A stretch of DNA of 64,000 bases, taken from the NCBI RefSeq assembly GCF_040115645.1, contig NW_027096020.1, forward strand, positions 930,001 to 994,000, given 5' to 3'. This stretch comes from Euwallacea fornicatus. Taxonomy: Eukaryota > Arthropoda > Insecta > Coleoptera > Curculionidae. The notes beneath the pieces are model-generated. The model saw only the letters and a program-made list of their open reading frames with translations. It did no database searches and had not been told where the DNA came from. The translations under genes were made by a program, and so were the position numbers. Shown here one piece after another: positions 1 through 10,266 of the stretch (position 1 is its first letter; every line of letters begins with the position of its first letter).

Positions 1-174
1 CTAGAAACCGAGTAATTTATGTGCTCAAACACACATCTTTCGTGACTTTTCAAGCTTTGAACCTCCGTAACTTCGGCAAATGAGTTCCAAATACCTTCAA
101 AATTTGATCATAGAATCACCTCGTCGAGCTCTTCATCATGACTCATAAGGCTTCATTGTATCTTGGTGAGTTTT
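1..174. repeat. Reference satellite monomer (type A, M1)
   Basis: First full unit, used here to number positions. Positions 23-39 and 42-46 are almost invariant across the array, as are 75-80 (GGCAAA), 113-123 (GAATCACCTCG) and 165-174 (GGTGAGTTTT). Most type-defining variation lies at 55-74, 81-112 and 124-164. The TTCAAAA-type tract at 96-102 and the CTAG junction are shared by most types. The chosen start is arbitrary: the biological unit boundary is not known, and variants just after CTAG are tied to the tail of the preceding monomer. Confidence 0.9.
27..102. other. Phased A/T tracts within the monomer
   Basis: In M1, AAA at 27-29 is followed by TTT at 38-40, TTTT at 47-50, TTT at 56-58, then AAA at 78-80, AAA at 89-91 and AAAA at 99-102. 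Spacing is roughly 9-11 bp within each run. The stretch CTTCAAATAC / CTTCAAAACT in class-2 monomers is an exact 10-bp-spaced near repeat. Known: A-tracts in phase with the helical turn bend DNA and influence nucleosome rotation. Inferred: the pattern may help position one nucleosome per monomer. Confidence 0.5.
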
Positions 175-181
175 CTAGAAA
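172..181. repeat. Palindromic monomer junction TTTCTAGAAA
   Basis: Each ordinary junction carries the 10-bp perfect palindrome TTTCTAGAAA, centred on CTAG; this is the first complete example. It contains TTCTAGAA, which matches the nTTCnnGAAn pair of half-sites of a heat-shock element. In H, AC, AD and L'' monomers the junction is TTCTAGGAA, which breaks the symmetry. In R and R' monomers it extends to 14 bp. Any protein binding is inference only. Confidence 0.7.
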
Positions 182-297
182 CCGAGTAATTTATATGCTC
201 AAACACACATCTTTCGTGACTTTTCAAGCTTTGAACCTCCGCAGCTCCGGCAAATGTGCTTCAAATACCTTCAAAATTTGACCACAGAATCACCTCG

Positions 298-307
298 AAG
301 AGCTCTT
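298..307. repeat. 10-bp palindrome AAGAGCTCTT in CGAAGAG-type monomers
   Basis: Types B, K, H and AE carry AAGAGCTCTT, a perfect 10-bp palindrome around a SacI site. CGACGAG types keep only the inner GAGCTC. It lies about 50 bases before the CTAG junction palindrome, so these monomers hold two short palindromes. No function is implied. Confidence 0.6.
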
Positions 308-870
308 TAACATGACTAATAATGCTTAAGTCCATCTGGGTGAGTTTTCTAGAAACCGAGTAAGTTATGTGCTCAAACACACATCTTTCGTGACTTTTCA
401 AGTTTTGAACCTCCGTAGCTTCGGCAAATGTGCTTCAAATACCTTCAAAACTTGAGCACAGAATCACCTCGACGAGCTCTTTAACATGACTTATAATGCT
501 TAAGTCCATCTGGGTGAGTTTTCTAGAAACCGAGTAATTTATGTGCTCAAACACACATCTTTCGTGACTTTTCAAGCTTTGAATCTCCGTAACTTCGGCA
601 AATGTGCTTCAAATACCATCAAAATTTGAACACAGAATCACCTCGACGAGCTCTTTAACATGACTAATAATGCTTAAGTCCATCTGGGTGAGTTTTCTAG
701 AAACCGAGTAATTTATGTGCTCAAACACACATCTTTCGTGACTTTTCAAGCTTTGAACCTCCGTAGCTTCGGCAAATGTGCTTCAAATACCTTCAAAACT
801 TGACCACAGAATCACCTCGACGAGCTCTTTAACATGACTAATAATGCTTAAGTCCATCTGGGTGAGTTTT

Positions 871-1914
871 CTAGAAACCGAGTAATTTATGTGCTCAAAC
901 ACACATCTTTCGTGACTTTTCAAGCTTTGAATCTCCGTAACTTCGGCAAATGTGCTTCAAATACCTTCAAAACTTGACCACAGAATCACCTCGACGAGCT
1001 CTTTAACATGACTAATAATGCTTAAGTCTATCTGGGTGAGTTTTCTAGAAACCGAGTAATTTATGTGCTCAAACACACATCTTTCGTGACTTTTCAAGCT
1101 TTAAATCTCAGGACCTTCGGCAAATGAGTTCCAAATACATTCAAAATGTGATCATAGAATCACCTCGTCGAGCTCTTCATCATGACTCAATAGGCTTCAT
1201 TCTGTGTTGGTGAGTTTTCTAGGAAACGAGTAATTTATGTGCTCAAACACACATCTTTGGTGACTTTTCAAGCTTTGAACCTCCGCAGCTCCGGCAAATG
1301 TGCTTTAAATACCTTCAAAATTTGACCACAGAATCACCTCGAAGAGCTCTTTAACATGACTAATAATGCTTAAGTCTATCTGGGTGAGTTTTCTAGAAAC
1401 CGAGTAATTTATGTGCTCAAACACACATCTTTCGTGACTTTTCAAGCTTTGAATCTCCGTAACTTCGGCAAATGTGCTTCAAATACCTTCAAAACTTGAC
1501 CACAGAATCACCTCGACGAGCTCTTTAACATGACTAATAATGCTTAAGTCTATCTGGGTGAGTTTTCTAGAAACCGAGTAATTTATGTGCTCAAACACAC
1601 ATCTTTCGTGACTTTTCAAGCTTTAAATCTCAGGACCTTCGGCAAATGAGTTCCAAATACATTCAAAATGTGATCATAGAATCACCTCGTCGAGCTCTTC
1701 ATCATGACTCAATAGGCTTCATTCTGTGTTGGTGAGTTTTCTAGGAAACGAGTAATTTATGTGCTCAAACACACATCTTTGGTGACTTTTCAAGCTTTGA
1801 ACCTCCGCAGCTCCGGCAAATGTGCTTTAAATACCTTCAAAATTTGACCACAGAATCACCTCGAAGAGCTCTTTAACATGACTAATAATGCTTAAGTCCA
1901 TCTGGGTGAGTTTT
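871..1914. repeat. Doubled F-G-H triad (6 monomers, 1044 bp)
   Basis: F G Ht F G Hc is a 3-monomer (522-bp) unit duplicated in tandem. The two H copies differ only in TCTATC versus TCCATC near the end. The complete six-monomer cassette recurs at 11485, 18097, 20359, 36541, 38629, 44893 and 50983. Shortened versions start at 14095 (F G Hc), 28015 and 32365 (G Ht F G Hc), and 34975 (F G Ht). It is almost always followed by I. It is the most widely re-used module of the window and is absent after about 52 kb, so it marks one family of HORs. Confidence 0.85.
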
Positions 1915-4900
1915 CTAGAAACCGAGTAAGTTATGTGCTCAAACACACATCTTTCGTGACATTTCAAGCTTTGAACCTCCGTAGCTTCGGCAAATGTGCT
2001 TCAAATACCTTCAAAACTTGACCACAGAATCACCTCGACGAGCTCTTTAACATGACTTATAATGCTTAAGTCTATCTGGGTGAGTTTTCTAGAAACCGAG
2101 TAATTTATGTGCTCAAACACATATCTTTCGTGACTTTTCAAGCTTTGAATCTCCGTAACTTCGGCAAATGTGCTTCAAATACCATCAAAATTTGAACACA
2201 GAATCACCTCGACGAGCTCTTTAACATGACTAATAATGCTTAAGTCCATCTGGGTGAGTTTTCTAGAAACCGAGTAATTTATGTGCTCAAACACACATCT
2301 TTCGTGACTTTTCAAGCTTTGAATCTCCGTAACTTCGGCAAATGTGCTTCAAATACCATCAAAATTTGAACACAGAATCACCTCGACGAGCTCTTTAACA
2401 TGACTAATAATGCTTAAGTCCATCTGGGTGAGTTTTCTAGAAACCGAGTAATTTATGTGCTCAAACACACATCTTTCGTGACTTTTCAAGCTTTGAACCT
2501 CCGCAGCTCCGGCAAATGTGCTTCAAATACCTTCAAAATTTGACCACAGAATCACCTCGAAGAGCTCTTTAACATGACTAATAATGCTTAAGTCCATCTG
2601 GGTGAGTTTTCTAGAAACCGAGTAATTTATGTGCTCAAACACACATCTTTCGTGACTTTTCAAGCTTTGAACCTCCGTAACTTCGGCAAATGAGTTCCAA
2701 ATACCTTCAAAATTTGATCATAGAATCACCTCGTCGAGCTCTTCATCATGACTCATAAGGCTTCATTGTATCTTGGTGAGTTTTCTAGAAACCGAGTAAT
2801 TTATATGCTCAAACACACATCTTTCGTGACTTTTCAAGCTTTGAACCTCCGCAGCTCCGGCAAATGTGCTTCAAATACCTTCAAAATTTGACCACAGAAT
2901 CACCTCGAAGAGCTCTTTAACATGACTAATAATGCTTAAGTCCATCTGGGTGAGTTTTCTAGAAACCGAGTAAGTTATGTGCTCAAACACACATCTTTCG
3001 TGACTTTTCAAGTTTTGAACCTCCGTAGCTTCGGCAAATGTGCTTCAAATACCTTCAAAACTTGAGCACAGAATCACCTCGACGAGCTCTTTAACATGAC
3101 TTATAATGCTTAAGTCCATCTGGGTGAGTTTTCTAGAAACCGAGTAATTTATGTGCTCAAACACACATCTTTCGTGACTTTTCAAGCTTTGAATCTCCGT
3201 AACTTCGGCAAATGTGCTTCAAATACCATCAAAATTTGAACACAGAATCACCTCGACGAGCTCTTTAACATGACTAATAATGCTTAAGTCCATCTGGGTG
3301 AGTTTTCTAGAAACCGAGTAATTTATGTGCTCAAACACACATCTTTCGTGACTTTTCAAGCTTTGAACCTCCGTAGCTTCGGCAAATGTGCTTCAAATAC
3401 CTTCAAAACTTGACCACAGAATCACCTCGACGAGCTCTTTAACATGACTAATAATGCTTAAGTCCATCTGGGTGAGTTTTCTAGAAACCGAGTAATTTAT
3501 GTGCTCAAACACACATCTTTCGTGACTTTTCAAGATTTGAACCTCCGTAGCTTCGGCAAATTATCTCCAAATACCTTCAAAATTTGACCACAGAATCACC
3601 ACGACGAGCTCTTTAACATGACTAATAATGCTTAAGTCCATCTGGGTGAGTTTTCTAGAAACCGAGTAATTTATGTGCTCAAACACACATCTTTCGTGAC
3701 TTTTCAAGCTTTGAATCTCCGTAACTTCGGCAAATGTGCTTCAAATACCATCAAAATTTGAACACAGAATCACCTCGACGAGCTCTTTAACATGACTAAT
3801 AATGCTTAAGTCCATCTGGGTGAGTTTTCTAGAAACCGAGTAATTTATGTGCTCAAACACACATCTTTCGTGACTTTTCAAGCTTTGAATCTCCGTAACT
3901 TCGGCAAATGTGCTTCAAATACCTTCAAAATTTGAACACAGAATCACCTCGACGAGCTCTTTAACATGACTGATAATGCTTAAGTCTATCTGGGTGAGTT
4001 TTCTAGAAACCGAGTAATTTATGTGCTCAAACACACATCTTTCGTGACTTTTCAAGCTTTAAATCTCAGGACCTTCGGCAAATGAGTTCCAAATACATTC
4101 AAAATGTGATCATAGAATCACCTCGTCGAGCACTTCATCATGACCCAATAGGCTTCATTCTGTGTTGGTGAGTTTTCTAGGAAACGAGTAATTTATGTGC
4201 TCAAACACACATCTTTGGTGACTTTTCAAGCTTTGAACCTCCGCAGCTCCGGCAAATGTGCTTTAAATACCTTCAAAATTTGACCACAGAATCACCTCGA
4301 AGAGCTCTTTAACATGACTAATAATGCTTAAGTCCATCTGGGTGAGTTTTCTAGAAACCGAGTAAGTTATGTGCTCAAACACACATCTTTCGTGACTTTT
4401 CAAGCTTTGAACCTCCGTAGCTTCGGCAAATGTGCTTCAAATACCTTCAAAACTTGAGCACAGAATCACCTCGACGAGCTCTTTAACATGACTTATAATG
4501 CTTAAGTCCATCTGGGTGAGTTTTCTAGAAACCGAGTAATTTATGTGCTCAAACACACATCTTTCGTGACTTTTCAAGCTTTGAACCTCCGCAGCTCCGG
4601 CAAATGTGCTTCAAATACCTTCAAAATTTGATCATAGAATCACCTCGTCGAGCTCTTCATCATGACTCATAAGGCTTCATTGTATCTTGGTGAGTTTTCT
4701 AGAAAACGAGTAATTTATTTGCTCAAACACACATCTTTCGTGACTTTTCAAGCTTTGAACCTCCGCAGCTCCGGCAAATGTGCTTCAAATACCTTCAAAA
4801 TTTGACCACAGATTCACCTCGACGAGCTCTTTAACATGACTAATAATGCTTAAGTCCATCTGGGTGAGTTTTCTAGAAACCGAGTAAGTTATGTGCTCAA

Positions 4901-6090
4901 ACACACATCTTTCGTGACTTTTCAAGCTTTGAACCTCCGTAGCTTCGGCAAATGTGCTTCAAATACCTTCAAAACTTGACCACAGAATCACCTCGACGAG
5001 CTCTTTAACATGACTTATAATGCTTAAGTCTATCTGGGTGAGTTTTCTAGAAACCGAGTAATTTATGTGCTCAAACACACATCTTTCGTGACTTTTCAAG
5101 CTTTGAACCTCCGTAACTTCGGCAAATGAGTTCCAAATACCTTCAAAATTTGATCATAGAATCACCTCGTCGAGCTCTTCATCATGACTCAATAGGCTTC
5201 ATTCTGTGTTGGTGAGTTTTCTAGGAAACGAGTAATTTATGTGCTCAAACACACATCTTTGGTGACTTTTCAAGCTTTGAACCTCCGCAGCTCCGGCAAA
5301 TGTGCTTTAAATACCTTCAAAATTTGACCACAGAATCACCTCGAAGAGCTCTTTAACATGACTAATAATGCTTAAGTCCATCTGGGTGAGTTTTCTAGAA
5401 ACCGAGTAAGTTATGTGCTCAAACACACATCTTTCGTGACTTTTCAAGCTTTGAATCTCCGTAACTTCGGCAAATGTGCTTCAAATACCATCAAAATTTG
5501 AACACAGAATCACCTCGACGAGCTCTTTAACATGACTAATAATGCTTAAGTCCATCTGGGTGAGTTTTCTAGAAACCGAGTAATTTATGTGCTCAAACAC
5601 ACATCTTTCGTGACTTTTCAAGCTTTGAACCTCCGCAGCTCCGGCAAATGTGCTTCAAATACCTTCAAAATTTGACCACAGAATCACCTCGAAGAGCTCT
5701 TTAACATGACTAATAATGCTTAAGTCCATCTGGGTGAGTTTTCTAGAAACCGAGTAATTTATGTGCTCAAACACACATCTTTCGTGACTTTTCAAGCTTT
5801 GAACCTCCGTAACTTCGGCAAATGAGTTCCAAATACCTTCAAAATTTGATCATAGAATCACCTCGTCGAGCTCTTCATCATGACTCATAAGGCTTCATTG
5901 TATCTTGGTGAGTTTTCTAGAAACCGAGTAATTTATATGCTCAAACACAAATCTTTCGTGACTTTTCAAGCTTTGAACCTCCGCAGCTCCGGCAAATGTG
6001 CTTCAAATACCTTCAAAATTTGACCACAGAATCACCTCGAAGAGCTCTTTAACATGACTAATAATGCTTAAGTCCATCTGGGTGAGTTTT
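1915..6090. repeat. 24-mer higher-order repeat, copy 1 (4176 bp)
   Basis: M12-M35 in the order I J D K A B C D E L D N O Hc P Q R S T Hc U K A B2. Rare variants define it: CACATATC in J (2089), TTATCTCC with CACCACG in L (3481), TGATAATG in N (3829), GAGCAC with GACCCAAT in O (4003), TTATTTGC in R (4699) and CACAAATC in B2 (5917). Every one is found again exactly 4176 bases downstream. The preceding monomer, M11 (Hc), does not match M35, which fixes the left limit. Confidence 0.92.
4694..4707. repeat. Extended 14-bp palindrome at R-type junction
   Basis: Where a type-1a tail is followed by an R monomer (CTAGAAAACG), the junction GTTTTCTAGAAAAC is a perfect 14-bp inverted repeat. The same form occurs at every R or R' start, for example 8875, 15661, 16879, 26971, 33583, 42805, 46981 and 59683 (positions of the C of CTAG). 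The extra length comes from one C-to-A change relative to CTAGAAACCG. Confidence 0.75.
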
Positions 6091-9000
6091 CTAGAAACCG
6101 AGTAAGTTATGTGCTCAAACACACATCTTTCGTGACATTTCAAGCTTTGAACCTCCGTAGCTTCGGCAAATGTGCTTCAAATACCTTCAAAACTTGACCA
6201 CAGAATCACCTCGACGAGCTCTTTAACATGACTTATAATGCTTAAGTCTATCTGGGTGAGTTTTCTAGAAACCGAGTAATTTATGTGCTCAAACACATAT
6301 CTTTCGTGACTTTTCAAGCTTTGAATCTCCGTAACTTCGGCAAATGTGCTTCAAATACCATCAAAATTTGAACACAGAATCACCTCGACGAGCTCTTTAA
6401 CATGACTAATAATGCTTAAGTCCATCTGGGTGAGTTTTCTAGAAACCGAGTAATTTATGTGCTCAAACACACATCTTTCGTGACTTTTCAAGCTTTGAAT
6501 CTCCGTAACTTCGGCAAATGTGCTTCAAATACCATCAAAATTTGAACACAGAATCACCTCGACGAGCTCTTTAACATGACTAATAATGCTTAAGTCCATC
6601 TGGGTGAGTTTTCTAGAAACCGAGTAATTTATGTGCTCAAACACACATCTTTCGTGACTTTTCAAGCTTTGAACCTCCGCAGCTCCGGCAAATGTGCTTC
6701 AAATACCTTCAAAATTTGACCACAGAATCACCTCGAAGAGCTCTTTAACATGACTAATAATGCTTAAGTCCATCTGGGTGAGTTTTCTAGAAACCGAGTA
6801 ATTTATGTGCTCAAACACACATCTTTCGTGACTTTTCAAGCTTTGAACCTCCGTAACTTCGGCAAATGAGTTCCAAATACCTTCAAAATTTGATCATAGA
6901 ATCACCTCGTCGAGCTCTTCATCATGACTCATAAGGCTTCATTGTATCTTGGTGAGTTTTCTAGAAACCGAGTAATTTATATGCTCAAACACACATCTTT
7001 CGTGACTTTTCAAGCTTTGAACCTCCGCAGCTCCGGCAAATGTGCTTCAAATACCTTCAAAATTTGACCACAGAATCACCTCGAAGAGCTCTTTAACATG
7101 ACTAATAATGCTTAAGTCCATCTGGGTGAGTTTTCTAGAAACCGAGTAAGTTATGTGCTCAAACACACATCTTTCGTGACTTTTCAAGTTTTGAACCTCC
7201 GTAGCTTCGGCAAATGTGCTTCAAATACCTTCAAAACTTGAGCACAGAATCACCTCGACGAGCTCTTTAACATGACTTATAATGCTTAAGTCCATCTGGG
7301 TGAGTTTTCTAGAAACCGAGTAATTTATGTGCTCAAACACACATCTTTCGTGACTTTTCAAGCTTTGAATCTCCGTAACTTCGGCAAATGTGCTTCAAAT
7401 ACCATCAAAATTTGAACACAGAATCACCTCGACGAGCTCTTTAACATGACTAATAATGCTTAAGTCCATCTGGGTGAGTTTTCTAGAAACCGAGTAATTT
7501 ATGTGCTCAAACACACATCTTTCGTGACTTTTCAAGCTTTGAACCTCCGTAGCTTCGGCAAATGTGCTTCAAATACCTTCAAAACTTGACCACAGAATCA
7601 CCTCGACGAGCTCTTTAACATGACTAATAATGCTTAAGTCCATCTGGGTGAGTTTTCTAGAAACCGAGTAATTTATGTGCTCAAACACACATCTTTCGTG
7701 ACTTTTCAAGATTTGAACCTCCGTAGCTTCGGCAAATTATCTCCAAATACCTTCAAAATTTGACCACAGAATCACCACGACGAGCTCTTTAACATGACTA
7801 ATAATGCTTAAGTCCATCTGGGTGAGTTTTCTAGAAACCGAGTAATTTATGTGCTCAAACACACATCTTTCGTGACTTTTCAAGCTTTGAATCTCCGTAA
7901 CTTCGGCAAATGTGCTTCAAATACCATCAAAATTTGAACACAGAATCACCTCGACGAGCTCTTTAACATGACTAATAATGCTTAAGTCCATCTGGGTGAG
8001 TTTTCTAGAAACCGAGTAATTTATGTGCTCAAACACACATCTTTCGTGACTTTTCAAGCTTTGAATCTCCGTAACTTCGGCAAATGTGCTTCAAATACCT
8101 TCAAAATTTGAACACAGAATCACCTCGACGAGCTCTTTAACATGACTGATAATGCTTAAGTCTATCTGGGTGAGTTTTCTAGAAACCGAGTAATTTATGT
8201 GCTCAAACACACATCTTTCGTGACTTTTCAAGCTTTAAATCTCAGGACCTTCGGCAAATGAGTTCCAAATACATTCAAAATGTGATCATAGAATCACCTC
8301 GTCGAGCACTTCATCATGACCCAATAGGCTTCATTCTGTGTTGGTGAGTTTTCTAGGAAACGAGTAATTTATGTGCTCAAACACACATCTTTGGTGACTT
8401 TTCAAGCTTTGAACCTCCGCAGCTCCGGCAAATGTGCTTTAAATACCTTCAAAATTTGACCACAGAATCACCTCGAAGAGCTCTTTAACATGACTAATAA
8501 TGCTTAAGTCCATCTGGGTGAGTTTTCTAGAAACCGAGTAAGTTATGTGCTCAAACACACATCTTTCGTGACTTTTCAAGCTTTGAACCTCCGTAGCTTC
8601 GGCAAATGTGCTTCAAATACCTTCAAAACTTGAGCACAGAATCACCTCGACGAGCTCTTTAACATGACTTATAATGCTTAAGTCCATCTGGGTGAGTTTT
8701 CTAGAAACCGAGTAATTTATGTGCTCAAACACACATCTTTCGTGACTTTTCAAGCTTTGAACCTCCGCAGCTCCGGCAAATGTGCTTCAAATACCTTCAA
8801 AATTTGATCATAGAATCACCTCGTCGAGCTCTTCATCATGACTCATAAGGCTTCATTGTATCTTGGTGAGTTTTCTAGAAAACGAGTAATTTATTTGCTC
8901 AAACACACATCTTTCGTGACTTTTCAAGCTTTGAACCTCCGCAGCTCCGGCAAATGTGCTTCAAATACCTTCAAAATTTGACCACAGATTCACCTCGACG

Positions 9001-10266
9001 AGCTCTTTAACATGACTAATAATGCTTAAGTCCATCTGGGTGAGTTTTCTAGAAACCGAGTAAGTTATGTGCTCAAACACACATCTTTCGTGACTTTTCA
9101 AGCTTTGAACCTCCGTAGCTTCGGCAAATGTGCTTCAAATACCTTCAAAACTTGACCACAGAATCACCTCGACGAGCTCTTTAACATGACTTATAATGCT
9201 TAAGTCTATCTGGGTGAGTTTTCTAGAAACCGAGTAATTTATGTGCTCAAACACACATCTTTCGTGACTTTTCAAGCTTTGAACCTCCGTAACTTCGGCA
9301 AATGAGTTCCAAATACCTTCAAAATTTGATCATAGAATCACCTCGTCGAGCTCTTCATCATGACTCAATAGGCTTCATTCTGTGTTGGTGAGTTTTCTAG
9401 GAAACGAGTAATTTATGTGCTCAAACACACATCTTTGGTGACTTTTCAAGCTTTGAACCTCCGCAGCTCCGGCAAATGTGCTTTAAATACCTTCAAAATT
9501 TGACCACAGAATCACCTCGAAGAGCTCTTTAACATGACTAATAATGCTTAAGTCCATCTGGGTGAGTTTTCTAGAAACCGAGTAAGTTATGTGCTCAAAC
9601 ACACATCTTTCGTGACTTTTCAAGCTTTGAATCTCCGTAACTTCGGCAAATGTGCTTCAAATACCATCAAAATTTGAACACAGAATCACCTCGACGAGCT
9701 CTTTAACATGACTAATAATGCTTAAGTCCATCTGGGTGAGTTTTCTAGAAACCGAGTAATTTATGTGCTCAAACACACATCTTTCGTGACTTTTCAAGCT
9801 TTGAACCTCCGCAGCTCCGGCAAATGTGCTTCAAATACCTTCAAAATTTGACCACAGAATCACCTCGAAGAGCTCTTTAACATGACTAATAATGCTTAAG
9901 TCCATCTGGGTGAGTTTTCTAGAAACCGAGTAATTTATGTGCTCAAACACACATCTTTCGTGACTTTTCAAGCTTTGAACCTCCGTAACTTCGGCAAATG
10001 AGTTCCAAATACCTTCAAAATTTGATCATAGAATCACCTCGTCGAGCTCTTCATCATGACTCATAAGGCTTCATTGTATCTTGGTGAGTTTTCTAGAAAC
10101 CGAGTAATTTATATGCTCAAACACAAATCTTTCGTGACTTTTCAAGCTTTGAACCTCCGCAGCTCCGGCAAATGTGCTTCAAATACCTTCAAAATTTGAC
10201 CACAGAATCACCTCGAACAGCTCTTTAACATGACTAATAATGCTTAAGTCCATCTGGGTGAGTTTT
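6091..10266. repeat. 24-mer higher-order repeat, copy 2 (4176 bp)
   Basis: M36-M59 repeat M12-M35 type for type. By eye the only difference I found is G to C at 10218 (CGAAGAG to CGAACAG) in the last monomer. The next monomer, M60, is P where the repeat would predict I, so the duplication ends here. Such near-identity implies a very recent duplication of a 24-monomer block, or an assembly duplication, which the sequence alone cannot exclude. Confidence 0.92.

Larger units (their letters stand above)
1..1914. repeat. Left-edge segment, M1-M11
   Basis: Order: A B C D E F G Ht F G Hc. The first five monomers repeat the order of M16-M20 (2611-3480), 15 monomers downstream, including the TTATATGC variant at 175 and 2785. 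They then switch to the F-G-H triad rather than L, so the similarity breaks at about 871. The segment leads directly into the 24-mer HOR. Its left part continues beyond the window. Confidence 0.85.

Noticed and set aside
523..523. TATAAT within TTATAATG as a bacterial-type promoter element
   Set aside because: It is a one-base type variant of TAATAATG, repeated over the array with no -35 partner or gene downstream, in what is clearly eukaryotic satellite DNA.
1915..10266. Certain assembly artefact for the two 4176-bp copies
   Set aside because: The copies differ at 10218 and have different neighbours, and other tandem blocks of different lengths occur, so a real duplication is at least as likely. 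It stays unproven without long reads.
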